DNA from: Rebecca billardiae RCC1528
Taxonomy: Eukaryota; Haptophyta
Length of the DNA: 64,000 nt
Assembly (NCBI GenBank): GCA_965240325.2
Contig: OZ251225.1
Location: 2,604,001-2,668,000, forward strand
Direction of reading: 5' to 3'
Shown here: positions 47,069 through 56,819 of the stretch, in pieces
How the letters are laid out: each line of letters opens with the position of its first letter
Position numbering within the stretch: the first letter of the stretch is position 1
Notes under the pieces: model-generated
What the model saw: only the letters and a program-made list of their open reading frames with translations
Databases searched by the model: none
Told to the model about the DNA's origin: nothing
Position numbers and translations under genes: made by a program

Positions 47069-47314
47069 TTAGTAGCCGTAGTCGTGCTGGATCGCCTGCT
47101 CGTCGGCGAGCGCGGCTTGCTCCATCCCCTGGAACTGCGACGGGTCGATGGCGTTCGTCATGTGGGGCGACACGTGCACCATGTTGATGGTGTTTTCGAT
47201 GCTGCCAATGTCGAGAGACATGAGCTTCATTGTGATCCCGGGGAAGTCCACCGTGTTGAGCGCCTCCTGGAGGCCATCGACCTCGATGCCGGCCGCGAAG
47301 TCGGGAACGCTCAT
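47069..47314 (-). CDS. Small conserved protein, paralogue A
   Basis: An 81-residue frame from 47314. It is nearly identical to the product of 47862-48119 in opposite orientation, sharing NTVDFPGITMKLMSLDIGS, VHVSPHM, IDPSQFQGM and ALADEQAIQHD. Over the aligned codons several differences are synonymous, suggesting selection on protein sequence. Small, without signal or membrane segment; no family recognised. An upstream in-frame ATG at 47392 exists but has no counterpart in the other copy. Confidence 0.7.
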   Translation of the reverse strand: MSVPDFAAGIEVDGLQEALNTVDFPGITMKLMSLDIGSIENTINMVHVSPHMTNAIDPSQFQGMEQAALADEQAIQHDYGY

Positions 47315-47861
47315 CTTGTCGGGTTGTGCGCGAGATTCGGCTACACGCTGGTGTACGATAGGCTGTCCCGTGAATTTTGGCGGCGGATGCACGGGGATCT
47401 GTATGAAGACCTTGACCGGACCCCTAAATGGAGAGCTACAACTGGCTGCTCATTCGGCTCATCACTTGAGGGAAATGGGTCACGAAGACATAACGCAAGA
47501 ATTCGTCATTGGGATAGTCTGTTACGTCTGAAACCCCCTTGGTCTGAAGACCATGAATCCCGATCGCTTTTGATCCGCCGACGACGGCCATCATAATATC
47601 CCACAGTATTCAATCTTGGGATGATCTGGAATACATAGCTCTGTGCCTGTCTCTGTCGTTCTCTGATACTTCCCCCATACCTCTTTTACCTTTGAGTGAG
47701 TGGCTCTTGACTGAGCTGATTATGACAGGAACCTTCCAGACTCGGCCCGGCCTGTGAATCGACAGGATCCTTTTGATCGGAGGAGGAAGGAGTGTGCCAC
47801 CGCGGTCAAGAATCTCGCGCACCCTTCCCGTCTTCCGTTCACGCCCCTCAACACCGGCGAG

Positions 47862-48119
47862 ATGAGCTTCGAGAAGGGCATGCCCGACTTCGCCGCTGGT
47901 ATCCAGGTCGATGGCCTCCAGGATGCGCTCAACACGGTCGACTTCCCCGGGATCACAATGAAGCTCATGTCTCTCGACATTGGCAGCATCGAGAACACGA
48001 TCAACACGGTGCACGTGTCGCCGCACATGATGGGCAACATCGACCCGTCGCAGTTCCAGGGGATGGGGCAGGCCGCGCTCGCCGACGAGCAGGCGATCCA
48101 GCACGACTTCGGCTACTAG
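47862..48119 (+). CDS. Small conserved protein, paralogue B
   Basis: 85 residues from 47862 (MSFEKGMPDFAAG); the frame extends upstream to 47754 without similarity to copy A. It aligns with paralogue A from PDFAAGI to the C-terminal GY. The gene pair is divergent, with 547 bp of dissimilar DNA between starts. The conserved block between PDFAAG and HDFGY may be a compact helical domain. Function unknown. Confidence 0.7.
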   Translation: MSFEKGMPDFAAGIQVDGLQDALNTVDFPGITMKLMSLDIGSIENTINTVHVSPHMMGNIDPSQFQGMGQAALADEQAIQHDFGY

Positions 48120-48933
48120 AGCTTACCTCTGCGAGGCTCGCCCGCCTGACTTGGACTCAGGCCCGCGGACTGTTAGCAGAGTTCCGGTGGTCTCACTTTA
48201 TGCCGACGCGGTGCGGCCCGCTGTAGTCAACGGGCCGACCCGTCGTCGGAAGCGTCAGAGTTTGGTGTCAGTCATCGCCAGCAGCGTTGATCGAGCCCTG
48301 TGAATCCACCAGGCGCGTCATGTGCGACGTATAGCGACCGAATACGAGCTTCGCTTGTGAAAATCACTGCTCACGTCAAGTCATCCGCCGGAACTCACTT
48401 ACTCTTAATTACTATCATAATGTGACCGTATAAGTCCGCATCCGCGCGGGCCTCCCGCGCCGGGTATGGCGCGGAGCGCCAAGGGCGAGTGGCATCACGC
48501 GGAGTACTCCGAGGGCTACCGTCTGGCGTAGACGTGACGCGCGCGCCACCGCGGTGGTCGCGGTGCCACGCGTCGTCAGCCGTCGTCTCGAAGTAGTCGT
48601 CGTGCGCAGCGCCCCCGCGGGCGCGTCGGCCCCCGGGCGCACGCCAGTGCGCCACTGCGCGCGCGGGCGCTGAGCATCTTGGTCTGGCCACGCAGGTAGC
48701 GCATGCCCAGCTCGCGCCGCATGGTGCCAAGCAGCGCGCGCTCGGCGGAATATGAGCCATGATGAGCCGATATGAGATTATTGCGGGTCAAGCCTCCCGA
48801 GGGCTGGCCAGGGAAACCGAGCGCTACGCAGCTCCCTGACGGCCACCAACGCGGAGCCCGCGAGGGCGCGTGACCGTCTGACACGAACAGCCCGGAGACA
48901 GCCGTGCGGTCAAGCCGTGCGTCGTCGGGGCGT
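48120..48933. other. Intergenic with a possible gene fragment
   Basis: On the minus strand at about 48770-48670 the frame reads SAERALLGTMRRELGMRYLR followed by GQTKMLSAR, which looks coding, but no start or partner exon was found. It may be a remnant of a lost gene. The rest is unremarkable. Confidence 0.4.
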
Positions 48934-51900
48934 TCACCGCTGCCACCGCATGTGCACCACACCGCCGACGCGGCCTTCCGCATCGGGCGGCTTGAAGTGG
49001 TAGACGCCGCGCACGAGGCGCGCATCCGCCGGGCTGTCCACCTTGAGCCCGGCCCCCGGGAGGTGCGCGCCCTCCTTGGCGACACGCAGGGCGTACGTGG
49101 TGAACGGCGCGCCGCCGCCCGCGGCCCGTGCCTCGGCGATCGGCGGCTCGAGCTCGACGCGCAGCCAGCGCGCGCGCAGGTCGAACGCGACCGCGCGGAT
49201 CCGTCCGGCCATCGCCTCGAGCTGCAGCCCGAGCGGCTGCACGTACACGCGCCGGCGCACGGAGTCTCGCGGCTCGGCGCGCACGACGGCGCTCGTCCGA
49301 TTCGGCGGCGCGATGTCGCAAAAGTAGCAGAGCCAGCCCGCGGTGGAGTGGCGCACGACGAACGCGCCCGCCTGCAGCGCGTGCCCAAAGAAGCCCAGCC
49401 CAAAGTCGCCCGAGTGCGGGTCGTGGTCGAGCACGAACGGCGAGGCGTGGAACATGAGCGACGGCGCGCCCCGCTCGTCGATGCTCGCGAGCGCGCCGCC
49501 GAGCGCGCCCGCCGCAATCTCGAGCAGCACGAGATTGGCCTCGTCCGGGGCGGCGCGGTACGCCTCGACGCACGGGATCATGTTCAGCCCCGCGCGGTAG
49601 TGCATCAGCCCGCGCTCGGTGCCGCGCGTGACGAACACCTTGCCGTTGTTCCCCAGGTCGCCGAGCGAGCGCGCGCCGCCGTGGTACGCCCACGTCGCGC
49701 TCGAGCGCATGAAGCTCAGGACTGCGTCCAGCGTGCGCGCCGCCGCCGCGTCGTGGCCGTAGTGCCGGAGCCAAACGTAGACCTCCTCCTGGCCTGTGGT
49801 GTCGAAGTTGAACTCCGAGCCGTACGGGAAGGCCAGCGTCGACCAGTGCTCGGCGCGGTGGCGCATGTTCCCGTCGAGCTCCTCCGCCCACGCCGCGATC
49901 GTCGCGTTCGCGCCGCCCTCGGCGCGCAGCGCGACGAGCAGCTCGCGAAAGACGGTCCCAACCATCAGGCCGACGCTCGGCCGGTGCACGCGGCGCGCGG
50001 TGAGGAACGCGTGCTCGAGGTACCACGCCCAGCCGTGCGCCGTGCGCACGCGGTCGTAGTACCGCGCCACCCGGTACAGCGCCCAGTACACCGCCGTCTG
50101 GTGCGGGTAGTTGAACGCGCGGTACGTAGCATTGGCCAGCTTCTCAGTCTGTGCGCGCGCGCGCGCGCGAGCGCGAGCGCGCAGGCGAGAGCGCGTGCGA
50201 GCGAGCGAGGTTGTGCGCAGCCGCGGAGGCGTGCGCGCGCGCGGGTTCGCGTGGCACCAGCGAGCGTGCGTGGCGTGAGGGCGCTCGAGCGCGGAGGCCG
50301 CGCGGGCTCGGGCGCGCACCATGCACCACACGGGCCCGCGGAGCGGCACCCGGCACTTGTTCTCCTCCGTGTAATCGTGCGGCCAGTGCGTCTGGTTGTA
50401 GTAGAAGAGAGTCATCCGGACTGCGTGGGTGTCCGGGTCCTGGAGGGATCGGAGCGGCGGGCGGGCGGTGTCGGGCTTGGTGCCGAGCAGCGTGCTGTCC
50501 ACGTACTCGTCGAGCCGCGCCACCTCCGACGCGACGGGCGCCACCGCCACCTTCATCGCCAGCCCGAGGTTCTGCGCCGCCCCCGCGTCGTCGCTCAGTC
50601 CGACGTTGTACGCCCGCGCGTCCTCGAGCACCCAGCGCTGCGCCTCGCGGTCGAACGGCATGACGGAGGCGCTGCGGCCGAACGGGTCCGGGTACGAGCG
50701 CGGCAGCCACGCGGTGTGCGCCCAGTGCGCGCCGAGCGCGTCGAGCTGCTCGGTGGACGGCGGCAGCACGCGGTAGTGCACGGCAAGCTCTGTGCCGTCC
50801 TCAAAGCGAACCGACACACGCGCGGCGCCGCGCGCGAGGCCGCGCACGGCGAGCCGCTGAGCGGCCGCGCCGACGCCGGGCGGCGCGGCGTGTGGCTCGC
50901 CGCCGAGCGCGACGGAGAGCACGCCGCCGGGTGCCACGTCGACCGCGACGATCGCCGAGCCCGGCGGCGGCCGCACGAACAGCGCGGCCGAGCGCATGTC
51001 CGTGCCAATCACGAATCCGGGCACGGCGTGCACCACGGGCTGGGCGAGCGCGGCCAGCGCTGCGTCGCGCGCGAGCCGTCGCGGCGCGGGCGGGCCAGGA
51101 GGCGGCTCGGCGGCGGCGGCGGCGGGTGGCGGCGTGGGCGGCGTGCTCCCCGGCGCGTCCGGCACGAGCATCAGCCGCAGCGCGAACGACGCCGCCTCGC
51201 CCGGCTGCAGCACAGCGGAGGTCGGCGGGTTCCAAGGCTTGGGCGGCGCGGCCGACAGGTACGTCTGCGCGCGGTGCAGCTCGGGCCATGGCGACCTTGG
51301 GTGGGGCCACACGCCGGTGCGCGCGAGGTTCTCCGCGAGCTCGAGCGCCGGCGCCTGCCGGTTCGTCGCCCACTCCGCCGCCCACGCCTCCGAGAGCACC
51401 GTCCACTCGCTGATCTGCGAGTTGTAAGCGCAGTCCTCGAGCAATGGCCGCCAGGCCTCGAGCCGCGTGGCGGCTGTGTGCGCGACCGCGAGCATCGACG
51501 CGTTGCCCACGGCGCGGATCCACTCGGCGTACCCGCGGTGCGAGCCGATGTGCGGGTCGACGAACGACACCGTCGGCGCGATCTGCTCCAGCTTCATCCC
51601 GCCCCAGTTGTCGTCCGCCGGCAGCGCGAAGCCAAGGCCGCCGATTCGCACGCCGGCGCGCGCGTCCGATGGCACAGACAGGTTGAGCCGCAGGACGAGG
51701 GCGCCGTCTCCCGGCCCGCCGTCGGGCGCGGCGCGCTCCCACGAGCGCACGGCGCGCAGCCCGAGCGCGAAGTCCGCGCGCCCGCGCAGCGGCGCGCGCA
51801 GGCATTCCGAGACGACGCGCTGCCGGCCGCGCATGCCGGCGCCGCCCGCGCCGCGCGCGCTCGGGTCCCTGTCATGCAGAGTGGCGCTCAGCGAGCCGTG

Positions 51901-52620
51901 CGGGCACTCGCCCGGGAAGGAGGGGTGCTCGTACTCGAGGAGTGGCGTCACGTCGTGAGCGGCGAGCACGCCCGGCGGGAGCGGCCCCGCCACGGGCGGC
52001 GCGTCCACCTCCGCCCCCGCGAGAGCGGTCGAGAACGTCGCCCACGCCGCGCGGTCGCGTTCTGCGACCGGCTGCACACGCAGCGTCACGTCACCGAGGT
52101 GATGGCAGCCCGGGTGGGAGCGCGTGGGCCGCTTGTAGCCCGAGAGCGGCGGGACCCACGAGAAGTTGTGCGGCGGCATCGGATCGGTCTCCAGCCGCAG
52201 CTGCTGCGCGGTGTGCGAGTGCAGCCGCAGCGCAAGGAGCAAACCACCGACGCTGAAGTTCCGATCGGCGACCTCGGGCGGGACGGGCTTGAGGTGCGCG
52301 CGCCACGTGCCATCCGCGTTGGCGTGGCGCGTGGCCTTGAAGTGGACGCGCAGGGACGCGTTCGTCCGCGCGCTCGCAGGCCCGACACGCGGCGGCAGCT
52401 TGTACGTGAAGCCCAGGCATCGTGGCATCACGTCGCACGCGCGCGCCGCGTCGCGTGCGTCGTCAAAGGTGCCCGTCGAAAGGTCTGCGCCGAGGCGCAG
52501 AGCGCCATGGAGCAGGAAATAATCGGCACCGCTCGAGGTCGCGCGTGCGGGCGTGGTGCTCACGGCCACTGCGAACGCCACCAGCGCCGCGTAGCGTCCG
52601 CCCGTCCGTCCACGAGCCAT
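48934..52620 (-). CDS. Large secreted six-hairpin glycosidase-like protein
   Basis: Exons 50320-52620 and 48934-50148 give 1,171 residues. The 171-bp intron (GTGCGC...CACAG) is a multiple of three and free of stops, but its Arg/Ala-only content marks it as intron. A signal peptide (YAALVAFAVAVSTTPARA) and several NxS/T sites indicate secretion. The N-terminal half looks beta-rich. The C-terminal part has the helical pattern of alpha/alpha-toroid glycosidases: TYRAFNYPHQTAVYWALYRV, WAWYLEHAFLTARRV, FPYGSEFNFDTTGQEEVYVW and YHGGARSLGDLGNNGK. This resembles the uncharacterised DUF5695-type family, an assignment from memory of its motifs. Substrate unknown. It is divergent from the Rieske gene. 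Confidence 0.7.
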   Translation of the reverse strand: MARGRTGGRYAALVAFAVAVSTTPARATSSGADYFLLHGALRLGADLSTGTFDDARDAARACDVMPRCLGFTYKLPPRVGPASARTNASLRVHFKATRHANADGTWRAHLKPVPPEVADRNFSVGGLLLALRLHSHTAQQLRLETDPMPPHNFSWVPPLSGYKRPTRSHPGCHHLGDVTLRVQPVAERDRAAWATFSTALAGAEVDAPPVAGPLPPGVLAAHDVTPLLEYEHPSFPGECPHGSLSATLHDRDPSARGAGGAGMRGRQRVVSECLRAPLRGRADFALGLRAVRSWERAAPDGGPGDGALVLRLNLSVPSDARAGVRIGGLGFALPADDNWGGMKLEQIAPTVSFVDPHIGSHRGYAEWIRAVGNASMLAVAHTAATRLEAWRPLLEDCAYNSQISEWTVLSEAWAAEWATNRQAPALELAENLARTGVWPHPRSPWPELHRAQTYLSAAPPKPWNPPTSAVLQPGEAASFALRLMLVPDAPGSTPPTPPPAAAAAEPPPGPPAPRRLARDAALAALAQPVVHAVPGFVIGTDMRSAALFVRPPPGSAIVAVDVAPGGVLSVALGGEPHAAPPGVGAAAQRLAVRGLARGAARVSVRFEDGTELAVHYRVLPPSTEQLDALGAHWAHTAWLPRSYPDPFGRSASVMPFDREAQRWVLEDARAYNVGLSDDAGAAQNLGLAMKVAVAPVASEVARLDEYVDSTLLGTKPDTARPPLRSLQDPDTHAVRMTLFYYNQTHWPHDYTEENKCRVPLRGPVWCMVRARARAASALERPHATHARWCHANPRARTPPRLRTTSLARTRSRLRARARARARAQTEKLANATYRAFNYPHQTAVYWALYRVARYYDRVRTAHGWAWYLEHAFLTARRVHRPSVGLMVGTVFRELLVALRAEGGANATIAAWAEELDGNMRHRAEHWSTLAFPYGSEFNFDTTGQEEVYVWLRHYGHDAAAARTLDAVLSFMRSSATWAYHGGARSLGDLGNNGKVFVTRGTERGLMHYRAGLNMIPCVEAYRAAPDEANLVLLEIAAGALGGALASIDERGAPSLMFHASPFVLDHDPHSGDFGLGFFGHALQAGAFVVRHSTAGWLCYFCDIAPPNRTSAVVRAEPRDSVRRRVYVQPLGLQLEAMAGRIRAVAFDLRARWLRVELEPPIAEARAAGGGAPFTTYALRVAKEGAHLPGAGLKVDSPADARLVRGVYHFKPPDAEGRVGGVVHMRWQR

Positions 52621-52767
52621 GGCGGCGATGATGGGCTGGACTTTTGCCGAGAAGGTTCTCTGTTTGGTCGATCACGGCTGTCCTGAGAACGACGCCGATC
52701 GCCGACTCGCCGAGAGTGGCCGACGACGCGCGCACGGACTGCGCGGGGCCCGCCGACGCAGCACGGC
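52621..52767. promoter_or_regulatory. Putative bidirectional promoter, glycosidase-like / Rieske
   Basis: 147 bp between divergent ATGs, too short for two separate promoters. Inference from layout. Confidence 0.5.
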
Positions 52768-53385
52768 ATGTCGCGAGCGAGAGTCGCCGGCTCGCTGATC
52801 GTTGTGAGTGCCGCATGCACGGCCGCTGTGGCCTACGTGCTGCGGCGTAGACGAGCACAGGCCAAGAGGCAAGCACGCGCTGCCCTCGTGGTGGTCGGCC
52901 GAGAAGACCAGTTCACGCGCATCGATGGCTCCCCGCTCGAAATGCTCGTTGCGAGCGCGGGCAGCAGCATGGAGTGGGCTGGGGAGGATGTCATGATCGT
53001 GAGACGCAGAACGGATGGGCACGTCTGGGCGATGGCTGACCTCTGCCCCCACGCGGGCTACCCCCTGCACGAGGGCGACATTGAGGATGTCCCTGAGGCG
53101 CTGGGCGGGCGTCAGCTCGGCGCTCCGGTCGTGAGCTGCCCGGCGCACGCCTACCTGTTCGACATGCAGCGTGGCACGTGCCTCTCGGAACGCCGGTGCC
53201 CGGCATCCCCCGTGTACGACGTGCTCATCGAATCGGGCCAGGTCCTCCTCGCACGCGCGCCGCGCGGCGGGCCTGACGTTGGCGCGCAGGTGCTCTCCGT
53301 GCAGGAGGCAAACCAGCTGCAGTTGCACCTCGTCGATGTCGCGCTCACGCGCAAGTACGGCCCGGCGCAGCCTGCAACGCGCTGA
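52768..53385 (+). CDS. Membrane-anchored Rieske [2Fe-2S] protein
   Basis: 205 residues, intronless. A hydrophobic N-terminal segment (residues 7-24, AGSLIVVSAACTAAVAYV) followed by RRRR suggests a membrane anchor or organelle leader. The Rieske ligands are complete: Cys93 and His95 in CPHAGYPL, Cys124 and His127 in CPAHAYLFD. The spacing and lack of the disulphide cysteines are like Rieske-type ferredoxins (NirD/RFESD type) rather than the bc1/b6f subunits. Likely an electron carrier at a membrane; partner unknown. Confidence 0.85.
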   Translation: MSRARVAGSLIVVSAACTAAVAYVLRRRRAQAKRQARAALVVVGREDQFTRIDGSPLEMLVASAGSSMEWAGEDVMIVRRRTDGHVWAMADLCPHAGYPLHEGDIEDVPEALGGRQLGAPVVSCPAHAYLFDMQRGTCLSERRCPASPVYDVLIESGQVLLARAPRGGPDVGAQVLSVQEANQLQLHLVDVALTRKYGPAQPATR

Positions 53386-54041
53386 GCACACCGCGCGCGC
53401 ATCCGAGCTGCACGCTGTGCCGACGCCAGCCGCCTCGGCGAACGTGCCGTGCGCACCTGATGTGAGTATTGTAAGTGCCATGCCGGCTTGCCGCGTGCAC
53501 CGCGTGGCGCGTGGCAGCGCGTCCGCCGCGTCGCAGATTCGCAGCGTAGTATCCGCCAGCAGTCTCACTTTCTCAGACCGTCGGCTAGCTGTGACGAGCT
53601 GCAATTCGTCGCGGGGACTACATGGTTTACAGCTGAGTCGTCAGGTGGGCCGTGGGCCCCCCGAGTCGTCCGTGCTGCAGCCGTATGTACGCAGAAAAAA
53701 GACGCGAAACCTGACGCGCAGTTCGCCGCTGGCATCCCGCTGCCGCGGCTGCCGGCAGGCGGGGCCGGCCGCCTGGCCGGGCACTGCCGCACGCGGCCCC
53801 GCGGCGGCCGAGGCCAGGGCTCCACAGTAGCCAGCTGGCTGCATTAGGACAGGCGCAGGGTGCCCACAGGCGCAGTGACCGCCATATATCCACACAGCGA
53901 TGACCCGGAACACGGGCTCAATCACAGCGGCGCCGCCTCACCATGATTTCGACCTGCGGGCCGCCGTCACACCATGCTGCCGCCCGTGACTCGTGAGTCA
54001 ATTGCTCGCTCGTCCAAGGTGCACGCAGTAGGTCGGACGCC
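53386..54041. other. Intergenic between convergent genes
   Basis: Holds the 3' ends of the Rieske (+) and Romo1-like (-) genes. No gene seen. Confidence 0.5.
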
Positions 54042-54518
54042 TCAGTCGGCGTGCTGACGGCCGCTGTCGTAAGCGGGGCGCGACGAGAGCTGCATACGGA
54101 GCGGGTTGAAAGCGTTGGCGCCCGTGGCCCGCATGCCCCCGAACAGGAGGGCAGCGTTGCTCGGCGGTGGGGCCATCGTCGCCGGCTCGATGCCCTCATC
54201 GCATCGGATGATCATCCCGCATGCGAGGAAGAGGCCGAAGCCAAAGCCAGCCTGGACGACCGAGATGGGGATGTAGAGGATGTGCTTATAGGCGATTGCT
54301 GCGTAGGTGCCGTACAGGAAGCCGAACGATCCGCCCAGAGCGCCGCCGAGCATGGCGCCAGTCTTGATGCGCTGGAAGCAAGCGTTGATCCGGTTCGAGG
54401 ACTCGGAAGGGAGCTGCCACTGCTGGGAGGGCTGGTCCACCTTCGCACTATCTGGAAGGTACTTGCTGAAATCCTCCGCCGCATACTTGTCGTCCTCGCT
54501 TCCCTGCTTCTTCTCCAT
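54042..54518 (-). CDS. Romo1/Mgr2-like mitochondrial inner-membrane protein
   Basis: 158 residues, intronless. Residues about 47-106 match the Romo1/Mgr2 core: CFQRIKTGAMLGGALGGSFG with glycine-zipper spacing, a loop, then QAGFGFGLFLACGMIIRC, forming a two-helix hairpin. Family members associate with the TIM23 import channel of the mitochondrial inner membrane. The usual length is about 80-115 residues; extra soluble segments of about 45 residues lie on each side here. Paired head-to-head with the next gene. Confidence 0.82.
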   Translation of the reverse strand: MEKKQGSEDDKYAAEDFSKYLPDSAKVDQPSQQWQLPSESSNRINACFQRIKTGAMLGGALGGSFGFLYGTYAAIAYKHILYIPISVVQAGFGFGLFLACGMIIRCDEGIEPATMAPPPSNAALLFGGMRATGANAFNPLRMQLSSRPAYDSGRQHAD

Positions 54519-54707
54519 GGTGCCGGCGGTCCCTCAGCGCGCCGCGGGGAGCGATCACGGGCAGCCACGCTTCCACGGCCCACCTGCACAGCAACTTTCC
54601 GGGTGGCTCTTGCGGCACCCCCGCCCGCGCGGGCGCTGCAGCTGCAGCACTACCTCCACTGATCGAATCCGGTGGTCCTTGATGATGAACGAGTCCTACT
54701 GATCGTG
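54519..54707. promoter_or_regulatory. Putative bidirectional promoter, Romo1-like / membrane coiled-coil
   Basis: 189 bp between the chosen divergent starts. No TATA box is evident. Confidence 0.45.
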
Positions 54708-55793
54708 ATGGCGGCGGCAGCAATGCGCTCCGTGCTTCCCACCACCATGAAAGTTGGGGTGGACGGGAAGGAGAGAGCGTTCGTCATCGGCGAGAGAGCC
54801 GCGCGCAAAGTTTCTGTCGTCGGGTTCATCGCCTGCGTGCTCGCCGTCCTGGGTATCGGCGCGATCCTCGCGGCGCTGCGCTCAACGATGCAGGCTATGT
54901 CCACTCAACGGCACAGGCAGCACCAAGCACACGCGCAGACGGCTCGTTTCGGCCTGAGCATGCAGCGGCTGCTCGAGAGGCAACGAGAGTACGCCACGTC
55001 AATGGATGCCTTCCTGCGTGAGCACCAGGTGCGAGTTGAGACCATGTCGGCCTCAATCGCGACCGCGCACGACCTAGCAGCCGCACGGCTGCTGGCATCT
55101 GACTTTGCCTCACTAGACCGCCAGGCCCTGCTCATCGCGCACGAGCGCCTCACCTCGGCCCGCGCTGAGCTGGAGGAAGGGCTTCGCGAGCTCTCTAAAA
55201 CAGTCCTCTCTGCCCTTGGCGGCGCTGATTCGCATGTTGGTGACCCCAAAGAGCAGACCAGCACGCCGACTGAGGAGTTTGACGAGGACGATGACGATGC
55301 TGAGCTCGAGCCCGCCATCGAGAAGCTGCACGCGCGTGTGCAGGCTGGTGATTTCACCTGGCACATGCAGCCCGACGTCGAGGCGGCGTGGGATCGCGTG
55401 CAGCGCGAGCTCGTTAGCGGCAGGATGACGCTCCGTGCCGCCGATCTCGAGCAGCTGATCGCTGACGCGGGCCACCCGCCGTTTGCGAGAAGAGTCGGGA
55501 TGGCAGCCGATGCCGCAGATGTGTTTGCGTACTTTAGGCACCTGTACCACGCGGGTAAGCTCCACGCGCGCAAGCAGGAGCTGCTTGACGAGCTCGACGA
55601 ATGGCGCACCGACGAAGCGAGCGTGTGGGGCGTCCTGGAGGTCGTCCAGAGACTTCGCAACGACGGAGCCTTTGACCTCAATTGGCTTTCGCTTGACGCG
55701 ATCTCTGCGGATGCGTCGCATCCGCTCAGGGCGCACGTGCACAGGCGGGTTACAACCGGTGGCGATGGAGCCAACGGCGGGCCGCCCTCTTGA
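54708..55793 (+). CDS. Single-pass membrane protein with coiled coil, unknown function
   Basis: 361 residues from 54708; an in-frame ATG at 54672 adds 12 residues with weak codon bias. One transmembrane helix (roughly residues 35-57, VSVVGFIACVLAVLGIGAIL) is followed by a helical, coiled-coil-rich region (about 75-175), an acidic patch EFDEDDDDAELE, and a helical domain with FTWHMQPDVEAAWDRVQREL and DVFAYFRHLYHAGKLHARKQ. Intronless. No family recognised. The Romo1-like neighbour makes a mitochondrial location conceivable, but nothing in the sequence proves it. Confidence 0.75.
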   Translation: MAAAAMRSVLPTTMKVGVDGKERAFVIGERAARKVSVVGFIACVLAVLGIGAILAALRSTMQAMSTQRHRQHQAHAQTARFGLSMQRLLERQREYATSMDAFLREHQVRVETMSASIATAHDLAAARLLASDFASLDRQALLIAHERLTSARAELEEGLRELSKTVLSALGGADSHVGDPKEQTSTPTEEFDEDDDDAELEPAIEKLHARVQAGDFTWHMQPDVEAAWDRVQRELVSGRMTLRAADLEQLIADAGHPPFARRVGMAADAADVFAYFRHLYHAGKLHARKQELLDELDEWRTDEASVWGVLEVVQRLRNDGAFDLNWLSLDAISADASHPLRAHVHRRVTTGGDGANGGPPS

Positions 55794-56258
55794 AGACCTG
55801 ATCGCGAGACGGCGACCCAGCTTTTGCGGTACATTGGCGGCGGCGCGGCCCGAGTGCCCGTCTGAAACACTGCCGCGCGGCCCACATGCCCGACCGCAGT
55901 CGGCAGGTACCGCGGCAGTCGCAGGCGGTACCGCGGAACCTGGAATCGGATAAGCTAGTAGAGTCACGCGTGACGCGTCGCAGGTCGCCGGTAGCCTCGG
56001 TGAGGCTTCATGACTCACTGAGTGAGTCGGTCCGGTCCCGTATAAAGTGTTGGCTGCATGATGGCCTAGCTCACGGAGCGTCAGCACCGAGGCTGCGCAC
56101 GTTATTCATAGAGATGGCGGCATGGCGATGGCGGCATCGCTCGATCGCGACGGGCGACGGCGAGGAGGAGACCAGTGGCCATACCATCGGGTGTCGCTTC
56201 GTCCACTCGTCGTACCATCGCGGCCAAATCGGGGTCCACTCGGATAGTTGGATCATCA
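55794..56258. other. Intergenic between convergent genes
   Basis: Contains the 3' ends of the neighbouring genes. A GGTACCGCGG motif occurs twice near 55906-55938. No gene seen. Confidence 0.45.
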
Positions 56259-56819
56259 TCACACAATGTAGTTCTCGAAATTGAAGTCGTTGTCATCGGC
56301 AGGTACTGTCGCGTCATAGGCGGGGACGTAGGCCGTCGGCGAGCGTGTGACCTCAGCAGCCTTGCTGTTGGTTGGAGTGCGATCAGCCCCACCGGCCACC
56401 TCGAAGATGGCGCACAGGCGTGAGGGCTTGAAGCACTTGGCGCGGAACATGTACACTGGCGGCACATTCACGACGACGTGATCCGCAGAGTCGAGGTACG
56501 TCTCGAGATCACGAGGCATCCCTCGGGGAGTGTCGTCGGTGTACGCCTTCGGCTCGAAGAGGATACCGCTGTAGCTCGCCTTCATCGCGCCCGACAGGCG
56601 CACCACCTCGCCCGTCATCTCATCTGACGAGAGCAACGTCGCCAGTTCCGCCTTTACGTCCTGCGCCACCTCAGCGACAGTGCCGTCCCCGCAGCCACAG
56701 TCAGCACGCGGACCCGGACGTGCGCTCGCTCGGGTGAGACTGACACGGCTGGTACTGAGCCGGCTGGTGGGAGCGTATCCCACCGCGAACCCCACCAGGA
56801 CCATCGTCAGCGCGCTCAT
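56259..56819 (-). CDS. Putative plastid-targeted protein, unknown function
   Basis: 186 residues from the ATG at 56819. The N-terminus MSALTMVLVGFAVGYAP reads as a signal peptide ending in a GYAP motif. A Ser/Thr/Arg-rich, acid-free stretch (TSRLSTSRVSLTRASARPGP) follows, the bipartite leader style of plastids acquired by secondary endosymbiosis. The mature part begins with DCGCGDGTVAEVAQDVKAEL and contains VVVNVPPVYMFRAKCF and LCAIFEVAGG; no family recognised. The longer frame to 56906 would hide the signal peptide behind a charged extension, so it is not preferred. Confidence 0.7.
   Translation of the reverse strand: MSALTMVLVGFAVGYAPTSRLSTSRVSLTRASARPGPRADCGCGDGTVAEVAQDVKAELATLLSSDEMTGEVVRLSGAMKASYSGILFEPKAYTDDTPRGMPRDLETYLDSADHVVVNVPPVYMFRAKCFKPSRLCAIFEVAGGADRTPTNSKAAEVTRSPTAYVPAYDATVPADDNDFNFENYIV

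Noticed and set aside
48904-52686. A 1,260-codon plus-strand frame opposite the glycosidase-like gene
   Set aside because: It is Arg/His-rich antisense of a gene with signal peptide, glycosylation sites and conserved helices on the minus strand.
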